A stretch of DNA of 64,000 nucleotides from Ahaetulla prasina (lineage: Eukaryota > Chordata > Lepidosauria > Squamata > Colubridae), in assembly GCF_028640845.1 (NCBI RefSeq), contig NC_080540.1, forward strand, positions 133,452,420-133,516,419. Direction: 5' to 3'. Positions 1 through 12,056 of the stretch are shown here, piece by piece. The notes below the pieces were generated by a model. That model was not told the origin of the DNA and did no database searches. It saw only the letters and a program-made list of their open reading frames with translations. Numbering within the stretch: the first letter of the stretch is position 1; each line of letters starts with the position of its first letter. The translations under genes were made by a program, and so were the position numbers.

Positions 1-937
1 AAATATTTCCATGCTACCTTACTCTTAAAGCAATTCTTCTACGTAAACAAAGGGAGTGAGAATGTAAAACATAGTCATAAAGGATTATAAAGGTGTAAAC
101 AATAATCTACTAATAGAAAAATGAAATAAAAATAAAAAAATATCTTTATTACACACTAAAAGATTAGCAGTAAAAGAGCCAATTTATTTTCTCATGGAAG
201 ACATTTCTATACAGAAAAAGCTTGCTGTGCATTCTTAGAACTCTTGCATCAACTGATAGTGGGACATCAAACTCTTCAAGGACAAATACAGCATATACTG
301 TAGATAGACTTATAGGGGGGCCGAGAGTCCTTGCGATACCTCAGTAACAAACCATTTCAGACTTTATGAGTAAGGATCAGCTCTTGCATTAAACCAAAAA
401 ATAATTTGGTAGCTAGTGCAATTGTCACAAAGTTAGTGTTATGTTCACTGTATAATACATTCCAGACAGCAATCAGGATACACCAGAATAGATTCTGAAC
501 ACTCTTCAGGAACAGCCCCAAGTAATGAACTTTGCAGTAGTCAAAGTAATGGAGACTAAGGAATAATAACTCTGGCTAGAATTCCTTCAAGAAAATTACC
601 ATATATTTTGAATACGTATAAAAGTCTCCCTGGCCATACACGAGAATCCAAGTGGTAAATGCATGCCTCAAATTATGCATATGCAAAAACAATGTAGTTC
701 TGTCTAGAAAAAGTATGCAATATTTCCATTCCTACATTTTCTGACCAACAAAATGCTGCCTTATCTGCATGAGTTTGAATTTCTTAATGCATATTCATTC
801 TAGAAGTAATTCCAAACATTTTTTTTCAATATATTGAAAAGAATACAGTTGAAGTTCAATCATGGTGCTGAGACCCAACTTCAAAACTGTTAAATGCAGA
901 TACCAGAAAACAGAAGATAAATTAGAGATGCAAAGTA
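1..937. other. AT-rich DNA, nothing recognised
   Basis: I see no gene, repeat family or RNA gene here. Reading frames are short and look random. The stretch ends at the target duplication of the MITE that follows. Confidence 0.6.
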
Positions 938-945
938 CCCTATAA

Positions 946-1132
946 CAGCAATCCCCAATCTTTTGGGCACCAGGGACCAGTTCCATGGAGAGAGATTCTT
1001 CTGCGGGCGGGAGAGTGTGTGGTTTGGCATGCTGCCTGCATCCCATGGAAGGGGTTTCGCTTGTTTGTGCTGACTGGTTGCTGGCATGCTGTGGCCCAGT
1101 GCCAGTCCCAGGACCAGGGGTTGGGGACTCTG
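946..1132. mobile_element. hAT-type MITE, 187 bp (GATCCCCAAC-like TIR family)
   Basis: The left end reads CAGCAATCCCCAATCTTTTG and the right end GGGGTTGGGGACTCTG, so the termini are inverted repeats of the CAGNGRTCCCCAACC type used by hAT elements. The body contains the GGCACCAGGGACCAG stretch typical of this family. The flanks carry an 8-bp duplication with one mismatch (CCCTATAA at 938-945, GCCTATAA at 1133-1140). No transposase is present, so it is non-autonomous. It resembles the OC1 (OposCharlie1) group from memory, but that name needs a library match. Confidence 0.8.
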
Positions 1133-1140
1133 GCCTATAA

Positions 1141-3189
1141 AGTCAATAGCTAAGGTGCCAGAGACTGAGCTATAATCCCCAGCATCATTTCTTTATATAT
1201 TACATTTTTTAAAATATCCATTGGCAATAGTGTTCTTCTGAAGTTGATCAGTCAAACAGAACTGGGCCTAAAGCTAATCAATCCTAATTTGGCAAATTAT
1301 TTTAGGAAGTTACTGTGATTGACTCTATCACGAGCCTTTGAGAGATTCAGCAGAACTAGTAAAGATCCAGTCTTATTTTCTGGCACTGATTGTCCACACA
1401 GGTGACCAAAGTTTTACCTGTTTCCAAACCAAGTAAATCTGGCTTAGAGTTGTCTAAACAATAAGTTTTCTGTTGGAAAACCTGCATAACAAATACTTCA
1501 GAATCTTGTTTAAAATATAAGATTGGAGGCTGATCAATAATTATTGAAAAGATTGAGCTTTGACGTAGGCCTTTTCTCACAATCACAACTTTGTCTTTTA
1601 GGTACAACATTACTGGGGACAAAATATTTACTTGACCAATCACAAGAAGCAGGCCTCTGAATACACATTGCTACAGATAGCAGCAGTTCACAAATAACAG
1701 GGAAAAGCTGTTTGCTTTTAGGTTTTATTTAAAGATTTTTTAAAAGAACGATGAAAACTATGCAAATCAATATGTAGTAAAGAAAAAAAAGGAATTGAAG
1801 AGAAAGCTAAAAGTGCAAGAAAGAGGAAAAAAGAAAAATAGAAAAAATAGATATCCAGTAGCTTCCAATGTTCTTTACAGCAATTATAAATAGAATTATA
1901 AATTTACTTCTTACTCTGTGGTTACAACATATCTTCCTTCTTTGTATAATCTAGCCTAATCAAAACCATAAATCATGATGTTATCTTTTTTTCACAAAAA
2001 AATCTGCAAGGGGTTTCTAGTCAGCAATAAATGAAAATATTGTCTTTTCTCCAATCAAAGAAGTCAATTTAATCATCTCAGCAAGTTCCATCATCTTTAC
2101 CAATCATTCCTCTATTGTGGTAATGGTGAATCTTTCCATCTCTGTAGATACAATGATCTCACTGCAGTTAAGAACACTTAATATATAAGGTGTAAAATCA
2201 TAATGTTACCCTCCGGCTGCAGGTGTGAAATTCTTTTTTCCAGGGAGAAGTTGCACTGACATGTGAGATCTCAAACTTTATCAATATGCAGTCAGCTCTT
2301 GATCCAAATGGAACTCCTCTGTTTTTAATTATTGCATGGCAAGAGAAGATCAGCATACGTGTCAAGTCCTGTCACCGAAGCTCATTCCTCTTGCATTGTG
2401 CCAACTGCAAGCAGAGCGATGTATTGTTCCACTGAGCCAGATGGAACAAAGGAGCTTTCGAAAGCAACAGTATTAAAATTGGAGCATTGATTCATCTTCT
2501 GTAACCCAATCCTAAATATTGCTCTCTCTGCACCACTTCCAACTCCTCCTAGTAATTCATTGTGTTAGGATGTCCGCTCACAGTTTTTCCCCCCACAGAG
2601 GTATACTTGATTTAAAAAACTAACCACCTTTATACTGCTTGAGGTATTAGTGCTATTATACAATTCATATACTTGCTTTCAAAAGTTAGGTACCTGTGTT
2701 CAAACTATCTGTTTCATTGAATTCCAGTCAAAAGCTGACATAACCACCACATGATACAAAGTACAACATGACATCTTTCTGCAAATGTGAATACATATTA
2801 TTTATATGCAGTTGTTTACAAATTTAAAAAAACTGAATATGGACAGTGCAAATATTTGGAAACCTTTTCAGTTTGCATGTTGTAACACTTCATCTAATAG
2901 GAATAATACCTCCAAATCTTTCTTAAAGCCAGCTAAGAGCAATTCTCTTCTTTGCTTATGGATTTTTTCCCCAACTCTTCCTTGCAGAAGTCTTCTAACT
3001 TGGCTACATCCTTAGATCTCTTTACATGTGTCATCTTCCCACAGTTTTTCAGTCATATTCAACTAAGTAACAATATATCCTGGAAGCGAATGTCCCACAG
3101 TCAGTGATAACACTGAAAATTGAAAAAAGAATGGATATTCCAGCAAGAGAACAATCTGGAATGCATTTTGAAATCAACCATGAATCAAC
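1141..3189. other. Unannotated non-coding stretch
   Basis: AT-rich sequence with only short open frames. I recognise no repeat family and no exon-like frame flanked by splice signals. Confidence 0.5.
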
Positions 3190-3197
3190 CTTCACAT

Positions 3198-3390
3198 CAG
3201 TGATAGGTTTCTACTGGTTCGCCCCGGTTCAGGTGAACCGGTAGTGGTGGCGGTGGGAGGCTCTGCCCAACCACCTGGACGTCATCACGGATGCTCTGTG
3301 CATGCGCAGAAGCGACGCATGTGAGCAAAGCAAGCACACATGCGCTCACAGTTCTGAACTGGTAGCGAAGATAAGTGAAACCCGCTACTG
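3198..3390. mobile_element. hAT-type MITE, 193 bp (CpG-containing subfamily)
   Basis: The left end is CAGTGATAGGTTTCTACTGG and the right end GAAACCCGCTACTG, which are imperfect inverted termini beginning CAGTRRYGGG. It is flanked by a perfect 8-bp duplication, CTTCACAT (3190-3197 and 3391-3398). The interior contains CATGCGCAGAAGC and GGTTCAGGTGAACCGG palindromes. The same length and interior recur in the copy at 39435-39629. It has no coding capacity. Confidence 0.88.
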
Positions 3391-3398
3391 CTTCACAT

Positions 3399-4929
3399 AC
3401 CTGAAATTTGAAGGTTATTGAAAATCTGTGGCGAGATTTCAAACATGCAGTGCATACAATAATATCTTAAGGATACTTCTGAGCTAGGAAAGAGTGTGGG
3501 AAGGTGAATCCCACAAAAAAGATTGAAAGACTTTACTTGCTATTGGAAGTGCAGAGCAGCAGTTATTTTTGTTAAAGAAGGTGTTAGCAGTTGTGACTGA
3601 AAGGGTGTCCACATTTTTGCACCTTCCATATTTATCATTTTGTTATTCTGAATTTGTAAACAACTGCACATTTACAGAAAGCTTCTGTATTAAATACGGT
3701 ACTGTTAGGGCTTGCGTCATCTTTCAGAGATTTATTGAAATGTAAAGTCAGATACTGTATGGATGCTTGAACTTTTGAGATGGCATGCCTGTACTTTTTG
3801 CATCTTAGAAGAATTCTTCTTCCAAGAATTGGAAGGATCACTTCCATGATTGCTTCTTTTAATTTAATGGAAATTACTACAAAATACTTCTGTATTTAAA
3901 AGGAATGATAAAGACACCGGGACCCGAGAATGAAGGCAGAAATAACCAACAAGCAATTAAGGTGACAAATTTTAAAAAGTCACTATTATTAGGTTTCAAC
4001 AAAAATAACCTATTTCGGAGCTGTTGTGAAGATGACATAATATTTGCCTGGAGAACTGAGGGATCGGAATTAGGTATGTTCTCTGACTATAAGCTGACAA
4101 CTAAGGATTGTGATCCTAAAGTGCTGACAAATGGCCACAAAAAGAAATTGAAACAAAATCTCCTTATATCTTAGGAAAAAAATGGAAGGCAGCTGCTATT
4201 GTCCGGATGAGCTTCTTCTGCAAAAGGAAAGCTTAAGAATCTACAGTTCATTGCATTCTTTGCATGGCCAAACCCCACAGAATGAATAAACAGCCTTCTA
4301 CCATCTTCATACTGCTTTCATTCTTGGCCATTTGTATTTAACAGTTTACTTCTGGTTGCTTTACTTTCTTTATCCTGTTGGATAATCAGTCTACTCATTG
4401 GTGAGTGAGTACACACAGGCATAGAGGACATGGTTTGCCTGGAAAAGGGCTCAGGGTTCACTCTCCCTTTTTATCAGTTGGAAGAATCCGATAGGTGACA
4501 GTTAAGGTCTCGTCTCCTACTGAGCTGACAGAATAGGGCTAGCTAGCTAGAAAAGGAAGCTGAGGTTGAACAGAGTAGCTTCCCTCAGGGAAGCTAATCT
4601 TAGGGGTTTTAAGCTTATGTTTTACACCTGGAGATTCCTAGTTCAGGTCCAAGTGTCTCTCGGAAGAATATGGCTCATTGTACTTTAGCAGCCCAAGTAA
4701 ATGATTCAGGCCACAGTATTATGGCAGGTAATTTTTTGTTTGAATCCTTAAAGTGGAGGAGAAAAAACCCCAGGTTCCCAGATTGGATCTGCTTTTCAGG
4801 TCAATTTTAACCAGGTAGGAATGGATATACAATTTAAAAACAACAGGCAACATGTTTTAACCATACATATTTAAAATTAGATGTAAATAACTGTTGTTTT
4901 TTAAAAAAACCAATAAGCTTGCTTTTTGC
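3399..4929. other. Unannotated non-coding stretch
   Basis: A frame of 89 codons at 3905-4174 (+) is the longest and resembles no family I know. No repeat recognised. Confidence 0.5.
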
Positions 4930-5272
4930 CATTTCCAAGATGGCGCTGACAAAGGCTGCCTCGGTGAAATGGTCTCTAATGGTTTCTTTATTTCTAATTA
5001 TTCTCTGCGACTCACTACGGATTTCCTACTCACGAGACCATCTACTATATTGATTGGTTCCTGATTGCTTATTTGTAGCCTATGACTATCATTAAGTGTT
5101 GTATCATTAAGTGTTAAATTTGTACCCTATGACCATCATTAAGTGCTGAACCTTGATGAAGGTATTTTTTCTTTTATGTACACTGAGAGCCTATGCACCA
5201 AGACAAATTCCTTGTGTGTCCAATCACACTTGGCCAATAAAAAATTCTATTCTTTTCTATTCTATTCTATTG
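4930..5272 (+). mobile_element. L3/CR1-type LINE 3' end with (TTCTA)n tail
   Basis: The segment from about 5165 to 5240 contains TTTTATGTACACTGAGAGC, CCAAGACAAATTCCTTGTG and CACACTTGGCCAATAAA, which I recall as the 3' end of snake L3/CR1-type LINEs (called Snake1 in the literature). It is followed by a short (TTCTA)n tract at about 5243-5272, the known microsatellite-seeding tail. The part left of 5040 (containing AAGATGGCGCTGAC) may be from the same family but I cannot place it. An internal partial duplication around ATCATTAAGTGTTG occurs at 5085-5150. The left boundary is uncertain. Confidence 0.65.
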
Positions 5273-5901
5273 GGGCTATGGATTCAGTGCCAATAGGAGG
5301 CCTAATCTAAAGATTAGGTTGAGTAAAGCATAAATAAGGGAGAGGAAATGGCAAGGAATAAAAGAAGAGAATTAGGAAGGAACAAGACAACAGCTTTAAG
5401 AGAAAAAGGCTCAGGAATACAGGAGGAGACTCTTAAAAGAAGCCAATTCATAAAAGTAAGCCATTTAAAGCAACAGCAGGTCTGATAAAGTAAAATTAAG
5501 ATGAAGAGAGGAGATAAATGAGCAGAAATACAAGACATGAAGGCCAGGCAAGCAACAAGACTGAGGAATGAAATAACTGCTTCTACCCTGCTGGGTTGCT
5601 CCTGGCAAGGTACTTTAAAATATTAGAAAGCTGAGGCATTAGGAATGCTTTACAAATAGTAGAAAGTAACAATTAAAAAAACATTTCATTAATAATAGGT
5701 ATCCCTAACGTATCACAAGACTTTGCATAGGAATTATAAATGTAGCTTTGTCTACTTAATAATTTATTGGCAGGACCAAAACCAGATTAAAGGTAGACAA
5801 CCATACCAAGAACAGAAAAATCAAACAGGAAAGGCTCTATTGGTTGCATGAACAGTGAAATATTTAGGGTAAAAAGCAAAAATGTATAGATCAGCTGTGT
5901 G

Positions 5902-5957
5902 ATGCCCGGAGGTTCCTATCATTAACTCAGGATGGGATCTACAAAATCTACCCTGGA
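5902..5957. repeat. 56-bp dispersed repeat, copy 1
   Basis: This block, starting ATGCCCGGAGGTTCC and ending CTACCCTGGA, recurs at 7047-7102 in the same orientation with three mismatches in 56. The sequences flanking the two copies are unrelated. I do not recognise the family. Confidence 0.7.
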
Positions 5958-5970
5958 AATTGAGAAGAGG

Positions 5971-5998
5971 TGTGTGTGTGTGTGTGTGTGTGCTTGGT

Positions 5999-6058
<60 letters not shown>
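5971..6058. repeat. (TG)n-(GA)n compound microsatellite
   Basis: A (TG)11 tract (5971-5992), an 8-bp break, then (GT)15 (6001-6030) and (GA)14 (6031-6058). It begins 14 bp after the first copy of the 56-bp dispersed repeat. Confidence 0.97.
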
Positions 6059-6061
<3 letters not shown>

Positions 6062-9000
6062 ACATCTCAGTGGATTTAGGGTGGAAAGGCTGAGCTGTGA
6101 TGAAGCGTGTATGTTTCGTAACAGTGAAGTCCTAACTGCTGGATGCATTCAAATATTTTATTGTTTCAAAGCTGATTATCCCTGTAAGCCTTAGCTATTT
6201 GCCATACATTAAATCACTTATTAATTGGCATCATTCCACCTTTATTTATTTTTGTAATATTGTAACTACTGTTTATACATGTCTCAGCCCATGAACCTAC
6301 ATTAATTTTGCTATAACCATGGCAATTTAGAATAAAGGCAGCCTTCCTAACCTGATGACCACTATTATATTTGTGCTGGACTAGATTCTCACCATCTAGA
6401 ACATCTAGTGGATGTTCCAGTTAGAAATAAGAGAAAATCTGACCCTACATTTCTGGATAATTACTTTTGAGAAAAGCTGGAGTAAAGATACTTGTCTTTC
6501 AGACTCTAAGAAACCAAGGTATGCTTCCTCCATTTTTGTTGCCCAGATGCTTAGGAATAACTTCTAGCTGTAGTACTTACCCATGCCAAGCTAAAAAACA
6601 AAACAAAACCCCAGAGAACATCATGATAGGCAATTGAGGCACCTCCTACTTGATAGGGCACAAAAGCTGGCATCTATCTAACTTTCCCAGAAGGATATTG
6701 CAAATTTAAATAATGTCAATCTGGGAGTAAGGACTTTACAAAGTTGCCAAGCTGCCATGCCCTCTTCAGTTAACTGTAATAATGGAGAAATTATGGCATC
6801 AAGTTTAAGCTGGCTCTGCAGAGAGGATGAAGAACCTAGAGCCAAGAGGTGGAGTAACGTGAGAAGTCCCACCAATGGAGAACTACCTCCAACATGGCAT
6901 GTTCTAGCACATCTATTAAGAAACCAGATCTGTATGTTTCCTGTTAAGTCTGAAATAAGTCAGTGCAGCTGCTAAATAAAAAACGCATCACAGAATCACA
7001 CATGTATGAGATTGATCTGGAAGCAGAACAAATATCACATACGGTCATGCCCGGATGTTCCTATCGTTAACTCAGGATGGGATCTACAAAATGTACCCTG
7101 GAGCCTCTTCTTTATGTGAGAAACTGAGATAGCAATAGTTTTGTTTTTTGTTTTTGTTAAAGTAGTTGCTGCTTAGTAGGTATATGTTAGATTAGACAAT
7201 ACAGTTCACTATCCTCTATGCTTAAGCAAGGTACACATCTTAATTGTGAGAGAAACTGAAGGAGCTAGAGAAACCATGTTTCTGAAGATAGTTTTTGGTC
7301 CGTAAAAAACAAACAAGTTTAACCATTCTACTTTTGTGACAATTGGTTTGTTATAGGTTTTAAATTAAATATTTCCTGGCTAAATCATCTGGAGGAAGCA
7401 AAGATGGAGACAGGTTCTTTTCAGACCTTTGTCCACTTTGTAGAAAAGGTATTCATTCTAACCAACTGTGTGTTCTATATTCTCTTAAGCAAAAAATCCA
7501 ATTTGGGAATTTTGGAGCCTTATCTATTTGTTCTTGACTAGCCAGAAAACCATATGGCATATGGCATTTGTTATCCCCACTGCTGAGCCCTATCTTGCCT
7601 CTATTTCAAATCATTACAACCACCCGACTTCCATCCAAGCTAACAGAGCGGAACAGATTTTATACATATTGAGATGTCTTTGAACGGCAATGAACCAAGG
7701 GAAAATATTACTTTAATACCACTATAGTTAGAGATGATTTATGGATGTCTGACTCATGGTTGGGATCAAGATGAAGGCAATGTCATTGGGATACACAGCA
7801 GAAAAAGAAACTGCCAGGGCATGTCTTTGCTACATTTAAGTGCAAGTGAAAACTCCAGAAGTTATTCAATTACTCTTGTACGAATATGACAGTAAGGAAG
7901 TCAGGCTTTCTATCATCTCAATAATGGCTAGGTAAAATTCAAAGGAATTGTGTCAACGCTGGAAAAAATGGACCAAGTCAGTTTCAGTAAAAAAAAAAAC
8001 CTCGCTGGTTCAACTTTTGCCTGATAAAATAGGAAACATACTACTAATTTCCCAAGGAATTAGAGTGATAGTACAGTATTAGAATGCTAAAATGCATTGT
8101 ACTCAACTACATATGAAAAATGTGACTGTCCAAAACATCTGTCATAAAAATAATTCACTTTAAAAACTTTAAACGAAAAAGACATTTGAAGAGGGCATCT
8201 ATTTTTGAGGGAGCCACTGTACTCTTGTGATACAATGTCTATGCAAATCAGCCTCAAGAATTGTCCCGAGTAAACCAAAGCCTTCTTTTTCATTTTGTAC
8301 TTCCTCTCAACAAAATCCTCAATTTTTGTTTGGGCTATTTCACCCACATACACACACCTTATTTTTTCCCACACCCTTTTTGAGAAGCAAGGTGAAAATC
8401 AGCTGCTCTTTTATCATAATATATAAAGCTAGTTTAAACAACTGGATAAATTAGTACTGAGTCACTCTGTGGTGAGGATCTGTGGTAAAATATTTTAACT
8501 TTTTTTCAGATTCTGCCCTCCCCAAACATGTCAGAAGAAAGCTTTCTATTTATTTGTCTGTGTCCTGAACAAACAGATTGTGTACATTTAGTGTTACAGT
8601 TCTGTTTGCTGCTTTTCTGAATGAGATGCTAAAAATCCACCCATTATTCAACTTTGAAAGCATTTCTTTTCCTACAACAGTATTTTGATCAATGTGTGCT
8701 TAATCTCTTATCTGTGATTTCATTATTTATCTTGACTGTGGTAATTCTGTTCGATGTAGTCTAAATCTAGCAGCTTGAAGCTTATCTGCTTTCATTGACT
8801 TTCTTAGTTGCTAATGAAAAAGTAAGGCCATGGTCCTGTACAGGCCTGTTTGTGAATAAATTGTTTGAAATTGTGTGGAATAGTAAACAGACTATGCAGT
8901 TGCACTGCTTACATTTATTTATTCCCAATAATAAATCATTTCTGGGTATGGTATATCAAAAGACATCTGATAGCCTTCGTTCATTCCATACATACTCGAA

Positions 9001-9579
9001 TCTCTATTCCAAGGATCTTATATACACAGTTACTTTGATCGCTGATGATACTATAGTAATGAAAACTCTCATGATACAAGATGGGAGGAATTTAAACATT
9101 CAGAAGTGTAAGAAAAAGAGAGAAGCTAAAATGGCTTCACCAAGTGAAACTCATAAAATTACATTTTGCTGGGAAACCATTCTTCTTTTATATGGTCCAG
9201 TAGCATTCATCCAAAATGGCCCATGAATAAAAACATCCTATCCATAAAGGGGCTTTAAATAGATTTGGATAAATGTAAGTCCAGTCTATACAAGTGTATT
9301 GACATAGGGCAACACAGAAGGGACCATTAATATAGCTAAAAAATAAAGTATAATGAAAATTCTGCTCTACTTCTTTTGAGAAAGAAAGGAGCAGTTTTTA
9401 AATATTCATTTGCCTTAAAATTCCAAATATAAGCTTGCCCTTATAGGGCATAAGATATTCTATGCGTTTATTACTATTTAGTGAACAAAACTTTTCAATT
9501 CCATTCCAATGTTATAATTAAAACTTCAGAACAAACTGGGACAAATTCAGGCATTTAATATGCTACCAAGAGCAACTTA
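6059..9579. other. Long non-coding stretch with one short dispersed repeat
   Basis: Apart from the 56-bp repeat at 7047-7102 I see no known element. The 143-codon frame at 8795-9226 (+) has no domain I recognise and a composition like its surroundings. Low repeat content makes this a reasonable place to look for conserved non-coding sequence. Confidence 0.5.
7047..7102. repeat. 56-bp dispersed repeat, copy 2
   Basis: Second copy of the block at 5902-5957, about 95% identical. No inverted termini or target duplication is apparent at either copy, so the true element may be longer and degraded. Confidence 0.7.
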
Positions 9580-10170
9580 GGAGAATTAGCCTGTTGTAGT
9601 GGTTAAAGGGACGCGGTGGCTCGGGCTAGGATGTTGAGCTTGTCGATCGAAAGGTAGGCAGCTCAGCGGTTCGAATCCCTAGTGCTGCTATGCAACGGGG
9701 TGAGTTCCCGTTACTTGTCCCAGCTTCTGCCAACCTAGCAGTTTCGAAAGCACGTAAAAATGCAAGTAGAAAAAATAGGGACCACCTTTGGTGGGAAGGT
9801 AACAGCGTTCCGTGCACGTTTGGTGTTGAGTCATGCCAACCACATGACCACGGAGATGTCTTCAGACAGCGCTGGCTCTTCAGCTTTGAAACGAAGATGA
9901 GCACCACCCCCTAGAGTCAGCAACGACTAGCATGTATGTGCGAGGGGAACCTTTACCTTTACCTAGTGGTTAAAGCACCAGAAACCAGGAGTCCATGAGT
10001 TCCAGTTACACCTTACACACACGCCAGCTGGGTGACCTTGGGCCAGTCACTTTCTCTCGGTCCCAGGAAGGGGGCAATGGCAAACTATTTCCAAACAACT
10101 TTGCCAAGAAAACTTTGGGGATTGTCCAGGAAGTTGACAAGAGTCAACACTGATTCAAAGGCATACACGC
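9580..10170 (+). mobile_element. Older tRNA-derived SINE, split by a Sauria SINE
   Basis: The head (TAGTGGTTAAAGCACCAG once the insertion is removed), the middle (GCTGGGTGACCTTGGGCCAG) and the end (CAAGAGTCAACACTGATTC) are those of a squamate tRNA-derived SINE. It is interrupted at 9597-9975 by the Sauria SINE. An imperfect duplication flanks the outer unit: CCAAGAGCAACTT near 9567 and CCAAGAGCAATTT near 10174. The exact left boundary is approximate. Confidence 0.75.
9609..9963 (+). mobile_element. Sauria-type SINE, full length
   Basis: Pol III type SINE of about 355 bp. The tRNA-like head has an A-box-like GTGGCTCGGG region and a B box GGTTCGAATCC at about 9668. The 3' part (AGAGTCAGCAACGACTAG) is the end believed to be shared with Bov-B LINEs, and the tail is CTTTACCTTTACC. 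A perfect 12-bp target duplication TAGTGGTTAAAG flanks it (9597-9608, 9964-9975). It sits inside an older SINE and so is the younger of the two. Confidence 0.92.
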
Positions 10171-10409
10171 ACCCAAGAGCAATTTGGGCTTAATTGTGGT
10201 CAAATTACCTATACGCATAAAAAAGAGACCAGCTTCAACCATGCTGCCCTTGCCATAACTGCCTTTCTTGGTTTTTCTGATTCCCAGATCTCCACCATCT
10301 TCCAGGTTTGGCCGCCTTAGATTCCCCAATACAGAGGTCAGACTGTCTATCTGAAAGAAGCCAATCCTTTGATCTTTTGCAACAACTCAAGCAGCCTATT
10401 GGCAGTAAT

Positions 10410-10550
10410 GTTTTTTTTTAAAATTTGCATTTATATCCCGCCCTTCTCCGAAGACTCAGGGCGGCTTACAATGTCAGAATCCACAAGGATTGTCCTCTGA
10501 AGGCCACAACAGGCTGACTCAAACACACTTGTATAACTTTTTGTATAACT
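10410..10550 (-). repeat. L2-type LINE or SINE 3' end fragment
   Basis: On the minus strand this reads TAAGCCGCCCTGAGTCTTCG then GAGAAGGGCGGGATATAAAT and an A-rich tail (T-rich at 10411-10420 on plus). It is the 3' end shared by the L2-like LINEs at 20387, 58068 and 61549 and the SINEs at 35001 and 37361. The body beyond about 10495 is too diverged to assign. Confidence 0.7.
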
Positions 10551-11194
10551 TTTTTTTTAAAAGCACCTAATGGGCAATTATTTGTTGCAATGAACAAAAA
10601 AAAAAATCCTAATTCCTTGAAATATTTTTGTATTTGGGAGTATTAGACAGCCTCTGACATTTTTCACCAGGCATCCATTTGAACAACTTCAAATATTATG
10701 ACTATGTGCCTGCAGCTTGGGACAGGCAACTTTGATGAAATTAAAGATAAACAAAAAGGACTCAAACCTCAGATTCAGCTGACTCTAGCAATTAGGCATG
10801 CTAGCCCTCCAACCTTTAACCTCTCCCTGAAGGCATCTTTGAGTATAGGATAAACCTGGGTGGAGAAGGATAACCGTGACCGAGGAATACTGGGAGGGGG
10901 GCGCCTACAATCATTAACTAGGAAGCAGCCCACAACTTGATGCAAGCAGTTGTCAGAGAAATCAGTGTTTGCTTGACCCGGCTTGGAGACTGGTGATAGG
11001 CATTTGTCATCCTGACACTGGAGATGCCTACTTTGCATGCACTCTCATTCATTTGAGCGTACTTTATTCCCACAAAACTGTGTGAAGGGTTATGATTTGA
11101 TTACTTATTATTTAAAGCCTAAGCGTACACTTTTGCCAAAAAAACAAAACAAAACACTTACCAGAACACAGTTTACACTTCAGGCAGCATAGCA
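10551..11194. other. Unannotated non-coding stretch
   Basis: No element or gene recognised between the LINE 3' fragment and the following MITE. Confidence 0.5.
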
Positions 11195-11596
11195 CAGGTA
11201 GTCCTCAACTTACAACAGTTTACTTAGTGACCATTTGAAGTTACAACGGCACTAAAAAAAAAGTATCCTGTGACCATTTTTTCAGACTTACGACCGTTGC
11301 AGCATCACCAAGGTCACGTGATTTATATTCAGATGCTTGACAACTGACTGACATTTATGACGGTTGCAGTGTCCCAGGGTCATGTGATCGATCCGCTTTT
11401 GCCACATCTGACAAGTAAAGTCAATGGGGAAACCAGAGTCACTTAACAACCAGGTTACTAATTTATCAACTCCAGTGATTCGCGTAACAAATGTGGCAAG
11501 AAAAGTCGTAAAATGGGGCAAAACTCACTTAACACATTTCTCACTTAGCAACATAAATTTTGGGCTCAATTGTGGTCGTAAGTTGAGGATGACCTG
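11195..11596. mobile_element. Tc1/mariner (Tigger-like) MITE, about 402 bp
   Basis: The termini are CAGGTAGTCCTCAACTTAC and GTAAGTTGAGGATGACCTG, an inverted pair. The right flank is TA; the left flank is CA rather than TA, presumably mutated. Two other copies of nearly the same length lie at 37738 and 44416, both with TA on each side. No transposase frame exists. Placement in the Tigger/pogo group rests on the TA target and the CAGNNGNCCCTC-like terminus. Confidence 0.8.
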
Positions 11597-11689
11597 TAAT
11601 TTCTTTAACCTCAGCCTGATGTCCCAAAAGTCATGACTTCCAAGGAAAATGAGATGGGGAAGGTAGATGAAAAAGAGCAAGTTCAAATA

Positions 11690-12044
11690 AGTAAAGGTAA
11701 AGGTTCCCTTTGCACATATGTGTTAGTCGTTCCCAACTCTATGGGGCGGTGCTCATCTCCGTTTCAAAGCCAAAGAGCCAGCGCTGTCCAAAGACGTCTC
11801 ATTGGTCATGTGGCCAGCATGACTAAATGCCAAAGGCGCACAGAACACTGTTACCTTCCCACCAAAGGTGGTTCCTATTTTTCTGCTTGCATTTTTTACG
11901 TGCTTTCGAACTGCTAGGTTGGCAGAAGCTGGGACAAGTAACAGGAACTCACTCGGTTATATGACACTAGGGATTCAAATAGCTGAACTGCCAACCTTTC
12001 AATCGACATGCTCACCGTCTTAGCCACTGAGCCACCACGCCTCC
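11690..12044 (-). mobile_element. Sauria-type SINE, full length, minus strand
   Basis: Reverse complement of the 9609 copy family: the tail GGTAAAGGTTCCC is at the left end and the head, TGGCTCAGTGGCTAAGACGG read on minus, is at the right. The B box GATTCAAATAGC-like region has decayed. A 12-bp target duplication with one mismatch flanks it: CAAGTTCAAATA (11678-11689) and CAAGTTCAGATA (12045-12056). Confidence 0.92.
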
Positions 12045-12056
12045 CAAGTTCAGATA

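Noticed and set aside
9609..9680. tRNA gene candidate
   Set aside because: The A and B boxes belong to the head of a Sauria SINE with a target duplication; it cannot fold into a full cloverleaf as read.
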